Shown here piece by piece: positions 24,984 to 33,036 of a stretch of DNA of 41,880 bases. A program made the position numbers and the translations under genes. How positions within the stretch are numbered: position 1 is the first letter of the stretch; every line of letters begins with the position of its first letter. The DNA comes from Oscillospiraceae bacterium (GTDB lineage: Bacteria > Bacillota > Clostridia > Oscillospirales > CAG-272): the NCBI GenBank assembly GCA_015064155.1, contig SVST01000021.1, forward strand, positions 1-41,880, given 5' to 3'. The notes beneath the pieces are model-generated. The model had not been told where the DNA came from. It made no database searches and worked only from the letters and a program-made list of their open reading frames with translations.

Positions 24984-25931
24984 TTATTTAAACGCTTGCT
25001 TTTTGAAGGCAGCGACTTCGCTAACGTAGCGGTCGGTATCATAGAAGTAAGCCAAACCATGACCTGCGTTTGGGATGGCGAGCAATTTTTTTTCGCTTGC
25101 GCAGGCATTGTAAATTTCGCGGCACATTTCAAACGGGACGAAGTCGTCGGCTTCTCCGTGCATAATCATCACAGGGATCTTTGTGTGGGTCACGGCTTCC
25201 ACGGCACCGCCGTCCTTGAGGGAAAAGTGACCGAACAGACGCGCGCCGAGTGCCAAAAACGGATAGCCCAATCGGTCGGGGATTCCGCGGTCACGGCAGA
25301 CCTTTCGGATAATTGCTTCGGGAGAGGAGTAGCCGCAATCTCCCGTCACCGCGACCACTTGCGGGGGAAGCTCGTCAAGTCCCGCCGCCATAAAAACGGT
25401 TGCCGCGCCCATGGACACGCCGCCCAAGAGAATCTGCACGTCCTCACCGAAGCGCGAAACGACAAAACGCACCCAATCAATGCAGTCGTATTTTTCCAAA
25501 ATTCCGAACGTGATGGTATTTCCCTCACTGTCACCGTGCGCGCGCTGATCGACGATCAACAGATTATATCCCGTGTCGCGTGCGATTTTTGCACCGCCGC
25601 TTGCGTCGCGGATGCCGCTGCTGCGCCAGCCGTGGAACAGAATCTCCACGCGGTTTCGTTCGGAGAAGCGGTACAAGCGACCATAAAGTCGCAGACCGTC
25701 GCGCGACGTGATGCACACCCTTTCGAAAGGCACGGCTTCGAGCGCATCGACCAGCTCCAGCATCGGCCGGTGGCAAAATTCGCTGTTTTTAGCCCCAAAA
25801 AAGCGGCGTGGGTCTACGTGCTTGTCGGCATCCGAAAAATAAAACGCTTGACGGTAGCACCAATACGCGATCCCCAAGGTCGCGACGAGCAGAGCCGCAA
25901 TCACACCCATTGAAATCCACAATCCCGGCAT
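24984..25931 (-). CDS. Membrane-anchored alpha/beta hydrolase
   Basis: The product is 315 residues: an N-terminal hydrophobic segment (about 5-27), then a serine-hydrolase fold. The oxyanion region is LFHGWRSSG, the nucleophile is S173 in GGVSMGAA, the acid is in MHGEADDFVP and the histidine in NAGHGLAY. VDQRAHGDSEG is also typical of this esterase/peptidase-like group (S9/Bem46-like). The catalytic domain is probably outside the membrane if the segment is an uncleaved signal anchor, though the orientation is not certain. Substrate unknown. It is 12 bp downstream of the small unknown gene and is likely cotranscribed with it. Confidence 0.88.
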   Translation of the reverse strand: MPGLWISMGVIAALLVATLGIAYWCYRQAFYFSDADKHVDPRRFFGAKNSEFCHRPMLELVDALEAVPFERVCITSRDGLRLYGRLYRFSERNRVEILFHGWRSSGIRDASGGAKIARDTGYNLLIVDQRAHGDSEGNTITFGILEKYDCIDWVRFVVSRFGEDVQILLGGVSMGAATVFMAAGLDELPPQVVAVTGDCGYSSPEAIIRKVCRDRGIPDRLGYPFLALGARLFGHFSLKDGGAVEAVTHTKIPVMIMHGEADDFVPFEMCREIYNACASEKKLLAIPNAGHGLAYFYDTDRYVSEVAAFKKQAFK

Positions 25932-25943
25932 CTTGACGCTCCC

Positions 25944-26276
25944 TTACCGATAATAGACGTAGTACACGATGACCGTGCGCTCGCGTCCGTCGTGCTCCAA
26001 ATCGGGCGCGGTAATGACCACACCGTCCTTGGATAACAGCTCCCAAGCCTGCATTTCTTCGATTTTGCACCGAAAAACCACGTCAGCCGAAGCAAACACC
26101 AGCAATTCGTCGTCGCGGATGTTCAAGCCGCCGTTGCGACCGATCACCTCATCCACCCCGTTGATTTTTTCGGTTACGTAGCGGATGTGATGGTTGCTCA
26201 TCTGACGAGCCATCTCCCATTTGTACTGCTTGCTGTTGGGATTTTTCTTCTTTTTGGCAAATAATTTCCGAAACAT
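25944..26276 (-). CDS. Uncharacterised small protein
   Basis: I do not recognise this 110-residue protein. It starts with a lysine-rich segment (FRKLFAKKKKNPNSKQ), then KWEMARQMSNHHIRYVTEK and a predicted beta-rich middle (DDELLVFASADVVFRCKIEEM), and ends in ERTVIVYYVYYR. There is no membrane segment, signal peptide or cysteine pair. The ribosome binding site GAAAGGAAAA precedes ATG 26276 and the reading frame is clean, so it is probably real. It lies directly upstream of the alpha/beta hydrolase, perhaps as its partner or only as an operon neighbour. Confidence 0.75.
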   Translation of the reverse strand: MFRKLFAKKKKNPNSKQYKWEMARQMSNHHIRYVTEKINGVDEVIGRNGGLNIRDDELLVFASADVVFRCKIEEMQAWELLSKDGVVITAPDLEHDGRERTVIVYYVYYR

Positions 26277-26359
26277 TTATTTTTCCTTTCTTTTGATAGC
26301 AATCATTTTTTGGGGTTGCCTCACGAAGGGAACGTTGCGCGAAACGCGGAGAAAAGAAA

Positions 26360-26500
26360 GGCTCCCCTGTGTAAAGGGAGCTCCGCCGAAGGCGGTGAGG
26401 GATTGTTTTTGACAAGTTCTTTATGTCTTTTACAACCCCTCCGTCACGGCAAGCCGTGCTAATTTGCTTGCAAATTTTCTCCCACTTACACAGGGGAGGC
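26360..26500. repeat. Second-family repeat, two monomers with ends facing outward
   Basis: The left monomer (26360-26406) reads GGCTCCCCTGTGTAA, then CCGCC-GAA-GGCGG (26383-26395), then TGAGGGATTGT. The right, inverted monomer (26434-26500) reads AACCCCTCC, CACGGC-AA-GCCGTG (26445-26458), AATTTGC-TT-GCAAATT, then ACACAGGGGAGGC. Together they give terminal inverted repeats about 140 bp apart, like a miniature transposable element, but the copy at 2839-3010 has the monomers in the reverse order. The rest of the gap 26277-26556 shows no gene. Confidence 0.8.
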
Positions 26501-26556
26501 TTTTTTATATCACCTGAATGCAACAGTCCCAAAAACGAATTCTCTTTTGTTTTCCC

Positions 26557-28320
26557 TCATCCCAAGTCGGGTTGATCAAAAAATTCGATAAAGAGGCGGT
26601 CGGTGGAATCGGACTCAAATACGATGACCTCATTGTCGCCGCTGTGCAGGAACGGTGCGGGAACGTAGAGCGTTTTCTGCGGTCCTGCTTCGTTGAAGTA
26701 TCTGCCGAGGTTGTGTCCGTTGATCATGACGAAGCCCTTTTTGAAGCCGTCCAGGCGGACAAAGCTGTCGGCAGGCTCGCCCTCAACGTGCAGTCTTCCG
26801 CGCAGGAAGGTGGGGCGCACGGAGGGCTTTTGGTCGGTCACCTCAAAGCGCAAGCCCGAAAGATCCTCCATGGGCAGGGGGTACATATCCCAGCCGAAAT
26901 GATAGAAGTTTCCGAAGCGGATGCCCGAAACACCCTTGCGGTCCTTCATCATGGGACCGTAGTTGACGCGACCCATATTTTCCACAAGGATATCCAGCTG
27001 TGCGCTTTCCCCGTAGCCGAGAGAAAGCTTTGCCGCATCCTCGTTGGATAGCGGTGCCCAACGCTCGTAGGTTTTGCGGAACTTTCCGTCCACAAAGATC
27101 TGTGCGCGGTCATGCACCTCGTTGAAGAGGATGGGACGCTCCTCGCGCGGTCCCTTGACCTGACTGCGGTACAGAATATATCCGAAATTCTGTCCCACTT
27201 GCTCCATGGATTTGGGGGCAGCCGTGTGAATCGGCTTGGAAATGCGATCCAGATTGTCAAGCAGATCGGCTTGTTCGGTCAGATACACTCTGCCGTACGC
27301 CGCTTTTTTGGAATCGGTTGCGGTCATGGGCGGCAGCTTGCCGAAATATTCTTCAAACAGTGCGCGCAAGCCGTAGTACAGAGGCGTGCGGTCACCCGCT
27401 TCGCTCAAGGGCGCGCAATAGTCGTAGCTGGTAACGGTGGGCTCCAGCGTTTTGTCGTGGTTGGAGCCGTTGGTAAAGCCAAAGTTGGTTCCGCCGTGGA
27501 ACATATACAGATTCAGCGACGCGCCCATATCCAAGAAGCTGCGGACGGCGGAAATGACCTCTTGGGGATCCTTTTCGTGGTGTTGTTCAAACCAGTGGTC
27601 GAACCATCCGCACCAAAATTCACCGCACATCAGGGGTTGATTGGGGCGGTATTCCTTGAGTGCCGGGAAGCGCAACTTGGGGTCGGCACCGAAGTTTGCC
27701 ACGGCAAGGTATTCGTCAAGCATACCGCCGTTCATCATGCTGTAGCAGGTACCGTCCGAGGTAAAGTAGGTGCAATCCATTTGATTTTCGCGGTAGATTT
27801 CGGCAATGGCGCGCAGGTAGTCCTTGTCGTCACCATAGCTGCCGTACTCGTTTTCCACCTGCAGCATGATGATATTGCCGCCGTTGGAGGCAAGATAAGG
27901 ACGCACGCGCCCCAAAAGCTCGTTGTAGTATCTTCTCACCTTGGAAAGAAAGACCTCGTCATAGCAACGAAGCGGCATATCCTCGTAGGAAAGAATCCAT
28001 GCGGGAAGACCGCCGAATTCCCACTCGGCGCAAATGTAGGGACCCGGACGGAGAATGACGTAAAGTCCCAGCTCGCGCGCGATTTCCAAAAAGGCTTCGA
28101 TATCCAAGCCGTCCGAGAAGCAAAATTCTCCCTCACGCGGCTCGTGCAGATTCCAGCAGGTATAGGTTTCCACCGTGTTGAAGCCGCACTCCTTGAGCTT
28201 GAGCAAGCGGTCGTACCAGTACTCGCGCGGTACGCGGAAGTAGTGAATCGTGCCCGAAAGAATCAGAAAGGGCTTGCCGTTCATATAAAAACGTGATTTG
28301 TCGTAGGTCAGATTTGTCAT
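26557..28320 (-). CDS. Beta-galactosidase, glycoside hydrolase family 35
   Basis: The product is 587 residues, the size of compact bacterial GH35 enzymes. The TIM barrel starts with FLILSGTIHYFRVPREYW. The acid/base is E158 in QVENEYGSYG and the nucleophile is E234 in CGEFWCGWFDHW. Beta-sandwich domains follow (about 380-587), ending with FVMINGHNLGRYFNEAGP. It removes terminal beta-linked galactose. There is no signal peptide, so it works on imported oligosaccharides. It has its own promoter at 28361-28366 and diverges from spoIIGA. No transporter is adjacent. Confidence 0.95.
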   Translation of the reverse strand: MTNLTYDKSRFYMNGKPFLILSGTIHYFRVPREYWYDRLLKLKECGFNTVETYTCWNLHEPREGEFCFSDGLDIEAFLEIARELGLYVILRPGPYICAEWEFGGLPAWILSYEDMPLRCYDEVFLSKVRRYYNELLGRVRPYLASNGGNIIMLQVENEYGSYGDDKDYLRAIAEIYRENQMDCTYFTSDGTCYSMMNGGMLDEYLAVANFGADPKLRFPALKEYRPNQPLMCGEFWCGWFDHWFEQHHEKDPQEVISAVRSFLDMGASLNLYMFHGGTNFGFTNGSNHDKTLEPTVTSYDYCAPLSEAGDRTPLYYGLRALFEEYFGKLPPMTATDSKKAAYGRVYLTEQADLLDNLDRISKPIHTAAPKSMEQVGQNFGYILYRSQVKGPREERPILFNEVHDRAQIFVDGKFRKTYERWAPLSNEDAAKLSLGYGESAQLDILVENMGRVNYGPMMKDRKGVSGIRFGNFYHFGWDMYPLPMEDLSGLRFEVTDQKPSVRPTFLRGRLHVEGEPADSFVRLDGFKKGFVMINGHNLGRYFNEAGPQKTLYVPAPFLHSGDNEVIVFESDSTDRLFIEFFDQPDLG

Positions 28321-28360
28321 ACGAAGCCTCCTTTGGCGCTATGTATTTCTCATCGTCTTT

Positions 28361-28389
28361 ATTATAACAAACTCGGGCTGAAAAAGCAA
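28361..28389 (-). promoter_or_regulatory. Extended -10 promoter for the GH35 gene
   Basis: On the minus strand TGTTATAAT (ending at 28361) gives an extended -10 with perfect TATAAT (28366-28361). TTGCTT (28389-28384) is a partial -35 at 17 bp. The ATG is 41 bp downstream behind AAAGGAGG. Confidence 0.7.
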
Positions 28390-28463
28390 GGGCTATTGCC
28401 GATTTTTCGCGGCATTTTTGTATCCTGCGAAAACTTTTCAAAAAAAATTCGGGGGTACAAAAA

Positions 28464-28496
28464 CAGACAATTTTAGCGCGTGCGGCGGAGTATAAT
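28464..28496 (+). promoter_or_regulatory. Candidate spoIIG-type promoter with over-long spacer
   Basis: TATAAT (28491-28496) is perfect, but the best -35-like box, CAGACA (28464-28469), is 21 bp away instead of 17. The Bacillus spoIIG promoter is known for a 22-bp spacer and needs phosphorylated Spo0A. Upstream TGCCGAT (28397-28403) and CTGCGAA (28435-28441) loosely resemble Spo0A boxes (TGNCGAA); these are weak matches. Confidence 0.5.
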
Positions 28497-28521
28497 AGGC
28501 AAAGAGAGAGGAGGCGCGAGA

Positions 28522-29370
28522 ATGGAAGAGGTATACGTTGATTTATATTTTCTGATCAACCTCAGCATGAATTTTTTATGCCTGATGATCGGAGCGACGC
28601 TCTTGCATCGCACGGCACGGCGCGGTCGCGTTTTGTTGGCGGCGGCATTTGGCGGCGGATACGCACTGGTTGCACTGCTTGTGGGATCGGACGGAGTGGT
28701 TGGACTGCTTTTGGATATTCTGACGGTGATCGGAATGTGTGCCATTGCGTTCGGAACACGCAAAAAGGGGGTACGGGGGCTTCTTCGCGCGGCGGCGGTG
28801 GTATGGCTGACCTCGATGCTGCTCGGCGGTGTGATGACCGCGCTGTATGCGGGCTTGAATCGTTTGAATCTCCCCTTGGAGAGCCTGGAGGACGACGGAC
28901 TTTCGGTATGGGTCTTTGTGGCGGTCAGCGCGTTGGCAGGGATTTTGACGGTCAAGGGAGGACGGTGGTTCGGTCTTTCCGCAAAAACGAAGAGCGCAAT
29001 TTTAGAGGTTACGCTGTTTGGAAAGACGGTTCGCCTCCGTGCTATGATCGACACGGGGAATCTGTTGCGCGATCCCGTCAGCGGAAGAGGCGTTGCGGTG
29101 ACCGAGCTTGCCGCCGTGGAAAAGCTGTTGCCGAAGGATCTCTTCCTCGCTTGCAAAACGGGGGATGCTACCGCGTATCTTTCAAACCACGAAAAAGCCA
29201 AGCGGGTGCGATTGATTCCCGCCAATTCGGCGGCGGGCAGTGCGCTTCTTTTGGCGGTGGTTCCCGAGCGCGTGGTCATCACCGTGGGACGGGAGAGCTT
29301 TTCTTCCGATTATCTGATTGCGCCGCGTCCCTTGGGACTTGACGAATTTGATGCGATCATCGGTCAATAA
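28522..29370 (+). CDS. spoIIGA: Sigma-E processing peptidase SpoIIGA
   Basis: The product is 282 residues. The N-terminal half (about 1-150) has five hydrophobic segments. The C-terminal half is an aspartic protease domain with the catalytic D177 in MIDTGNLLRDP, matching the DTGN motif of the family. It sits in the septal membrane on the mother-cell side during sporulation and cleaves the pro-sequence of sigma-E after a forespore signal. The start is ATG 28522 with GAGAGGAGG ahead; an in-frame upstream start at 28480 precedes the predicted promoter -10 box. sigE follows by 32 bp as in the classical spoIIG operon. Confidence 0.95.
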   Translation: MEEVYVDLYFLINLSMNFLCLMIGATLLHRTARRGRVLLAAAFGGGYALVALLVGSDGVVGLLLDILTVIGMCAIAFGTRKKGVRGLLRAAAVVWLTSMLLGGVMTALYAGLNRLNLPLESLEDDGLSVWVFVAVSALAGILTVKGGRWFGLSAKTKSAILEVTLFGKTVRLRAMIDTGNLLRDPVSGRGVAVTELAAVEKLLPKDLFLACKTGDATAYLSNHEKAKRVRLIPANSAAGSALLLAVVPERVVITVGRESFSSDYLIAPRPLGLDEFDAIIGQ

Positions 29371-29402
29371 CGGGATAAAAACCGATTACATAAGGAGGAA
29401 AC

Positions 29403-30095
29403 ATGAGAATCATCACAAGGCTTTGGCGGCTGCTGGCAGAAAGAAAGCGTCGCGGCATTTTTTACATCAACGGTCCCGACGTGCTGCCCGCACCGCTTTC
29501 GCAAGAGGAGGAGGCGGCTTGCATTGCGCAGCTGCCCGACGAAAAAAATCGGGCGATCTTGGTGGAGCACAATCTGCGCTTGGTGGTTTATATTGCCAAA
29601 CGCTTTGAAAATACGGGAACCGGCATTGAGGATCTGATCTCGATTGGAACGGTGGGCTTGATGAAAGCCATCAACACCTTTTGCGCCGACAAGAGCATCA
29701 AGCTGGCAACCTATGCCTCGCGCTGTATCGAAAATGAGATTTTGATGTATCTGCGAAAAAACAACGGACAACGGTGCGAGGTATCGATTGACGAGCCGCT
29801 GAACGTCGATTGGGACGGCAACGAGCTGTTGCTTTCCGATATTTTGGGGAGTGAAGAGGACGGAGTTTCTTACGAGCTGGAAAAGCGCGAGGAACGGCAG
29901 GTAGTGCGTCATGCCGTGGCGGAGCTGGACGAGCGCGAGCGTGAGTTGATTGAATTGCGCTACGGCTTGCGCGGTGGGGAGGAGATGACGCAAAAGGAGG
30001 TTGCCGATCTGTTGGGGATTTCGCAATCCTACATCTCCCGTTTGGAAAAGCGGATTCTTTTGCGACTGCGCGACCGTATTGCGGGGAAGATTTGA
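29403..30095 (+). CDS. sigE: RNA polymerase sporulation sigma factor SigE (pro-form)
   Basis: The product is 230 residues. Region 2 includes [32 protein letters not shown] and [16 protein letters not shown]; region 4 includes [22 protein letters not shown]. An N-terminal basic pro-sequence of about 21 residues ends in GIFY-ING, where the family is cut by SpoIIGA, so cleavage after Y21 is predicted. The mature factor drives mother-cell gene expression. sigG, which follows sigE in many spore-formers, is not here: a strong terminator (30111-30151) and a convergent gene follow. The ribosome binding site AAGGAGGAAAC is strong. Confidence 0.97.
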   Translation: MRIITRLWRLLAERKRRGIFYINGPDVLPAPLSQEEEAACIAQLPDEKNRAILVEHNLRLVVYIAKRFENTGTGIEDLISIGTVGLMKAINTFCADKSIKLATYASRCIENEILMYLRKNNGQRCEVSIDEPLNVDWDGNELLLSDILGSEEDGVSYELEKREERQVVRHAVAELDERERELIELRYGLRGGEEMTQKEVADLLGISQSYISRLEKRILLRLRDRIAGKI

Positions 30096-30110
30096 GGGCG
30101 TGAAAAAAGA

Positions 30111-30151
30111 GAGGGGAGAAGCGTTTTCGCTTCTCCCCTCAACGTTTTTTT
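30111..30151. terminator. Strong bidirectional Rho-independent terminator
   Basis: GAGGGGAGAAGCG (30111-30123) pairs perfectly with CGCTTCTCCCCTC (30128-30140) around a TTTT loop. A T-run follows on the plus strand (30145-30151), and TCTCTTTTTT follows on the minus strand. It separates convergent sigE and the DUF4091 gene; the T-run touches the latter's stop codon. Confidence 0.93.
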
Positions 30152-31820
30152 ACTGTGCAAATGCGCGTGCGATTTTTTCACGCAGGTTGGAAAGATACTC
30201 GGGTGCCGTGGGATATTCGGTAAAGGTCAGTTTTCCGTCGGTGTCCTCCAAAATCAAACGGTTGGCAGCATCTCTGCCGAACTTTTCCTCGTACAAGCGG
30301 AGCGCGCGGATATCGTCTACCGCCTCGCGCAGCGCGTTCAGACGGAGCGATTCCCATGCGGTATCGTCGGTACCCGGGTATACCAGGAAGCAGTCGCCAG
30401 CAGGGGTAAAGAAGCTTCCGTCGGCATATCCGATGGGATCCAGCACGTTATAGGAATGACAGGTATTGTAGAAATTATAGCCCCAATGTAAAAAGCCTTC
30501 AATGTTGTAGTAGTAGAGCTGAACTCCGAGAATGCGGGTGCGGTGCGAGGGCATCGCAATCGAACGGTCGGAAACACCGCCCTTGCCGCCGCCGCAATAG
30601 TATGCCCAAAGCCCCGGGACCTTGGCATCGATAAAGGGGGTCAAGCCACGCGTGTGCGGTGCCGGCTTTTCCAAGGCACCCGTGCGGTAAAATTCAAAGT
30701 CGGACAGCGCATCGATAATCGGATAGCCCTCCAGGTACTGTCCGATCAGATTCTTGCAGCGCGTGTAGTGCTCCAAATGCTCCATGTGCGGCTCGTCGGA
30801 TACGTGGAAGAAGCATTTTTTGTCCACACCGCGTGCCTTGAACTCTCCAAGCAGTGCGGGAATGAACTGAGAGAGGAAGGTTGCGTATTCCTCGCCCATC
30901 GAATCGGAGTGCCAGCCGAACAGCTTTTTGTTTCTGCCGTTGACCTTGACCACGATCTTCGGTGCCGCCTTTGCGCCCCACTGGGTGAAGAAATGGGGAA
31001 TTTCGAAATACTCATAGCCGCAATCGAGTGCCAGATCGATCCAGCGGTGCAGCTTGTCAAAGCCGAACCGATAGGTTCCTTTTTCGGTTTGCTCAATGTC
31101 AACCAGCTGCGTGGTGAGTCGCTCACCGCCGATGTAGGTGTCCAGCTCGGGGGTGAAAACCGGAGTCAGAACCATGTTGATTCCGTTTCTCGTTGCCGTG
31201 CGCATATAGCTTTCGATCAGCTTCCAGTGCTTTTCGGAAAACGCCTTTACGCGGTAGTGGTTGGCGATACAGTCGGTATAGAACCACTCGGTATGAATGA
31301 GGGTCTGCTTCGGAAGCTCGGCATCCACCACCTGAACCGTTCCCGTGACCTCGCCCAGAAGATCGTTGGTTTTCTCGTGCAGAATTGCCACCGAAATATC
31401 GTAGCTGCCGGCAGAAAAGCCCTCGGGCAGCTCAACGTCGATCCACAAGGCGTGCGTCTGCTCGTGCGGAAGCGACACCGCGTTGGGGTACACCAAGGGA
31501 CGAAGCAGATCGGGATATGCGCCGGGCTCGGTGGTGATGAACTCGCCGCCGGGATTTTTTGCATAAGTGGGGTACATATTCAGGACGTTAGACACAAGCC
31601 GTACCCTTGCGTACTTTGCCAAAGCACCACCCAAGCGAACGGGATTCCAACGGCGGAGATCTCCACCCTCCTCGGTCAGGTCTGCGCGATACATGACCTG
31701 AAAGGAGAGGCGTTCGTTACGGAACATCAAAAAGCTGTTTTTTTCCTGCTTGCTCTCAATGGAATCGCTGTAAAAGCATTTTTCCATGGAGGATACCATT
31801 TTCATTTTCAAAGAAAGCAT
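30150..31820 (-). CDS. DUF4091 (glycoside hydrolase-like) domain protein
   Basis: The product is 556 residues. An N-terminal beta-rich region (1-170) is followed by a TIM-barrel-like central part with FHVSDEPHMEHLEHY and the C-terminal DUF4091 region (about 390-540, AYYCGGG, GFLHWGYNFYN, DDIRALRLYEEKFG). DUF4091 proteins are linked with glycan metabolism and presumed to be hydrolases, but I know of no firmly established substrate. There is no signal peptide. The start is taken as ATG 31820 with CAAGGAGAT ahead; an upstream start at 31940 would overlap the methyltransferase gene and is rejected. It is the last gene of a five-gene minus-strand run. Confidence 0.85.
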   Translation of the reverse strand: MLSLKMKMVSSMEKCFYSDSIESKQEKNSFLMFRNERLSFQVMYRADLTEEGGDLRRWNPVRLGGALAKYARVRLVSNVLNMYPTYAKNPGGEFITTEPGAYPDLLRPLVYPNAVSLPHEQTHALWIDVELPEGFSAGSYDISVAILHEKTNDLLGEVTGTVQVVDAELPKQTLIHTEWFYTDCIANHYRVKAFSEKHWKLIESYMRTATRNGINMVLTPVFTPELDTYIGGERLTTQLVDIEQTEKGTYRFGFDKLHRWIDLALDCGYEYFEIPHFFTQWGAKAAPKIVVKVNGRNKKLFGWHSDSMGEEYATFLSQFIPALLGEFKARGVDKKCFFHVSDEPHMEHLEHYTRCKNLIGQYLEGYPIIDALSDFEFYRTGALEKPAPHTRGLTPFIDAKVPGLWAYYCGGGKGGVSDRSIAMPSHRTRILGVQLYYYNIEGFLHWGYNFYNTCHSYNVLDPIGYADGSFFTPAGDCFLVYPGTDDTAWESLRLNALREAVDDIRALRLYEEKFGRDAANRLILEDTDGKLTFTEYPTAPEYLSNLREKIARAFAQ

Positions 31821-31863
31821 TGTTCTATCTCCTTGTTTTGAGAATTCAATCGGGCGGGATGCG

Positions 31864-33036
31864 TTATTGTCCCAGCAAAAAGCGTTTGGCTTGCTCGTAT
31901 TCCTCCGCCAGACGCTTTGCGTGCGCGGAATCGGGGTCAAACTGCTTGACTCGTAGGGCGCGCAGCATAATATTCTTGGGGGTTTCCTCGGGGTCGATCA
32001 GCTCCAGTGCCGCCACCGAATAGCCGCGGGATTCCAGTAGCTTGAGGCGCAAAGCATCGGTTGCCGCGTCGCAAAGCTTCTGCCGCAGCATCGAATGCTC
32101 GGCGATAAAGGAAAGAGCCTCACAGTTGAGCGTGTGGTTCAGCTCGTGATGACAGCAGGGAGTGGACAGAATTACGTCGGCATTCCATTCCACCGCCTTG
32201 GCAAGCACCAGATCGGTTGCGGTGTCGCAGGCGTGAAGCGAGATCACCAGGTGAACCTTTTCGCCCGCGTCGTATTTGGAAATATCACCGCACAGAAAAT
32301 CCAAGCCGTCAAAGTGCAGCTTTTTTGCCACCTCGTTGCAGTACGCTACCACGTCGGGCTTGAGATCCACACCGGTCATGCGGACCTTACGTCCCAGCAC
32401 GTTGGCAAAATAATGGTATGCGGCGAACGACAGATAGCTTTTTCCGCAGCAGAGGTCACAGATGCGCAATTCACCGTCGCTCGGCAGATTCGAAAGACAG
32501 TCGCGCGTCAGCTCCAAAAAGCGGTTGATCTGACGAAATTTCGACTGCCGCTTGTCCTTGATGCGTCCGTTGGCATCGCTGACGTCCAAGAGGCGCAAAA
32601 ACGGCTCGCTGCCGTCTAAAACGTAGGACTTTTGGCGGTTGTTTTGTTGTATTTCCGCCGACGGAGCGTCGGATTTCTGCAAAGCGCGCAAGAGCTTGTC
32701 ACCGCCAAGGAGGGTGCGGTTGCCCGATTTGGAGCAACGCAGCTCACATTCTCCCACCGTGGTGATCAGATTGATCTGCCCGTAGCCCTCGCAAAGAGCG
32801 CAAAAGCGGACGAGATCGTTCGGTGCAATATTTTCGTGGATTGCCTTGTTGTCGGTCAAAAGGCTTTCGGCTTGCGCCATGACGCGTCCGCCGATTTTTC
32901 GCAGGGTGATGACCGTTCGTTTTACGCTTTTGTCAAACGGCTTGGAGAAGACTGCCTTTTTCAGGGATTGTCCCTCGGCGGCAAGTCGGATCAGCTCGCC
33001 CAGTTGCTCGGTCGGCAGAGCCGCCGCGTCACGCAT
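31864..33036 (-). CDS. SAM-dependent methyltransferase (Methyltransf_32-like)
   Basis: The product is 390 residues. The SAM-binding motif is ICDLCCGKSYLSFAAYHY (about 198-215), with the acidic post-motif MTGVDLKPDVV and LVISLHACDTATD. PCCHHELN lies where nucleic-acid and protein methyltransferases have NPPY-like motifs; the pairing resembles the Methyltransf_32 (METTL25/RRNAD-type) group. The N-terminal 130 residues hold cysteine pairs (FCALC, CELRC) that might bind metal, ahead of KFRQINRFLEL. The substrate is unknown, perhaps RNA. It overlaps plsY by 8 bp, so translation is coupled. Confidence 0.85.
   Translation of the reverse strand: MRDAAALPTEQLGELIRLAAEGQSLKKAVFSKPFDKSVKRTVITLRKIGGRVMAQAESLLTDNKAIHENIAPNDLVRFCALCEGYGQINLITTVGECELRCSKSGNRTLLGGDKLLRALQKSDAPSAEIQQNNRQKSYVLDGSEPFLRLLDVSDANGRIKDKRQSKFRQINRFLELTRDCLSNLPSDGELRICDLCCGKSYLSFAAYHYFANVLGRKVRMTGVDLKPDVVAYCNEVAKKLHFDGLDFLCGDISKYDAGEKVHLVISLHACDTATDLVLAKAVEWNADVILSTPCCHHELNHTLNCEALSFIAEHSMLRQKLCDAATDALRLKLLESRGYSVAALELIDPEETPKNIMLRALRVKQFDPDSAHAKRLAEEYEQAKRFLLGQ

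Noticed and set aside
31821-31940. Longer start for the DUF4091 protein
   Set aside because: It would overlap the methyltransferase gene by 77 bp and lacks a ribosome binding site, whereas ATG 31820 has CAAGGAG in front.
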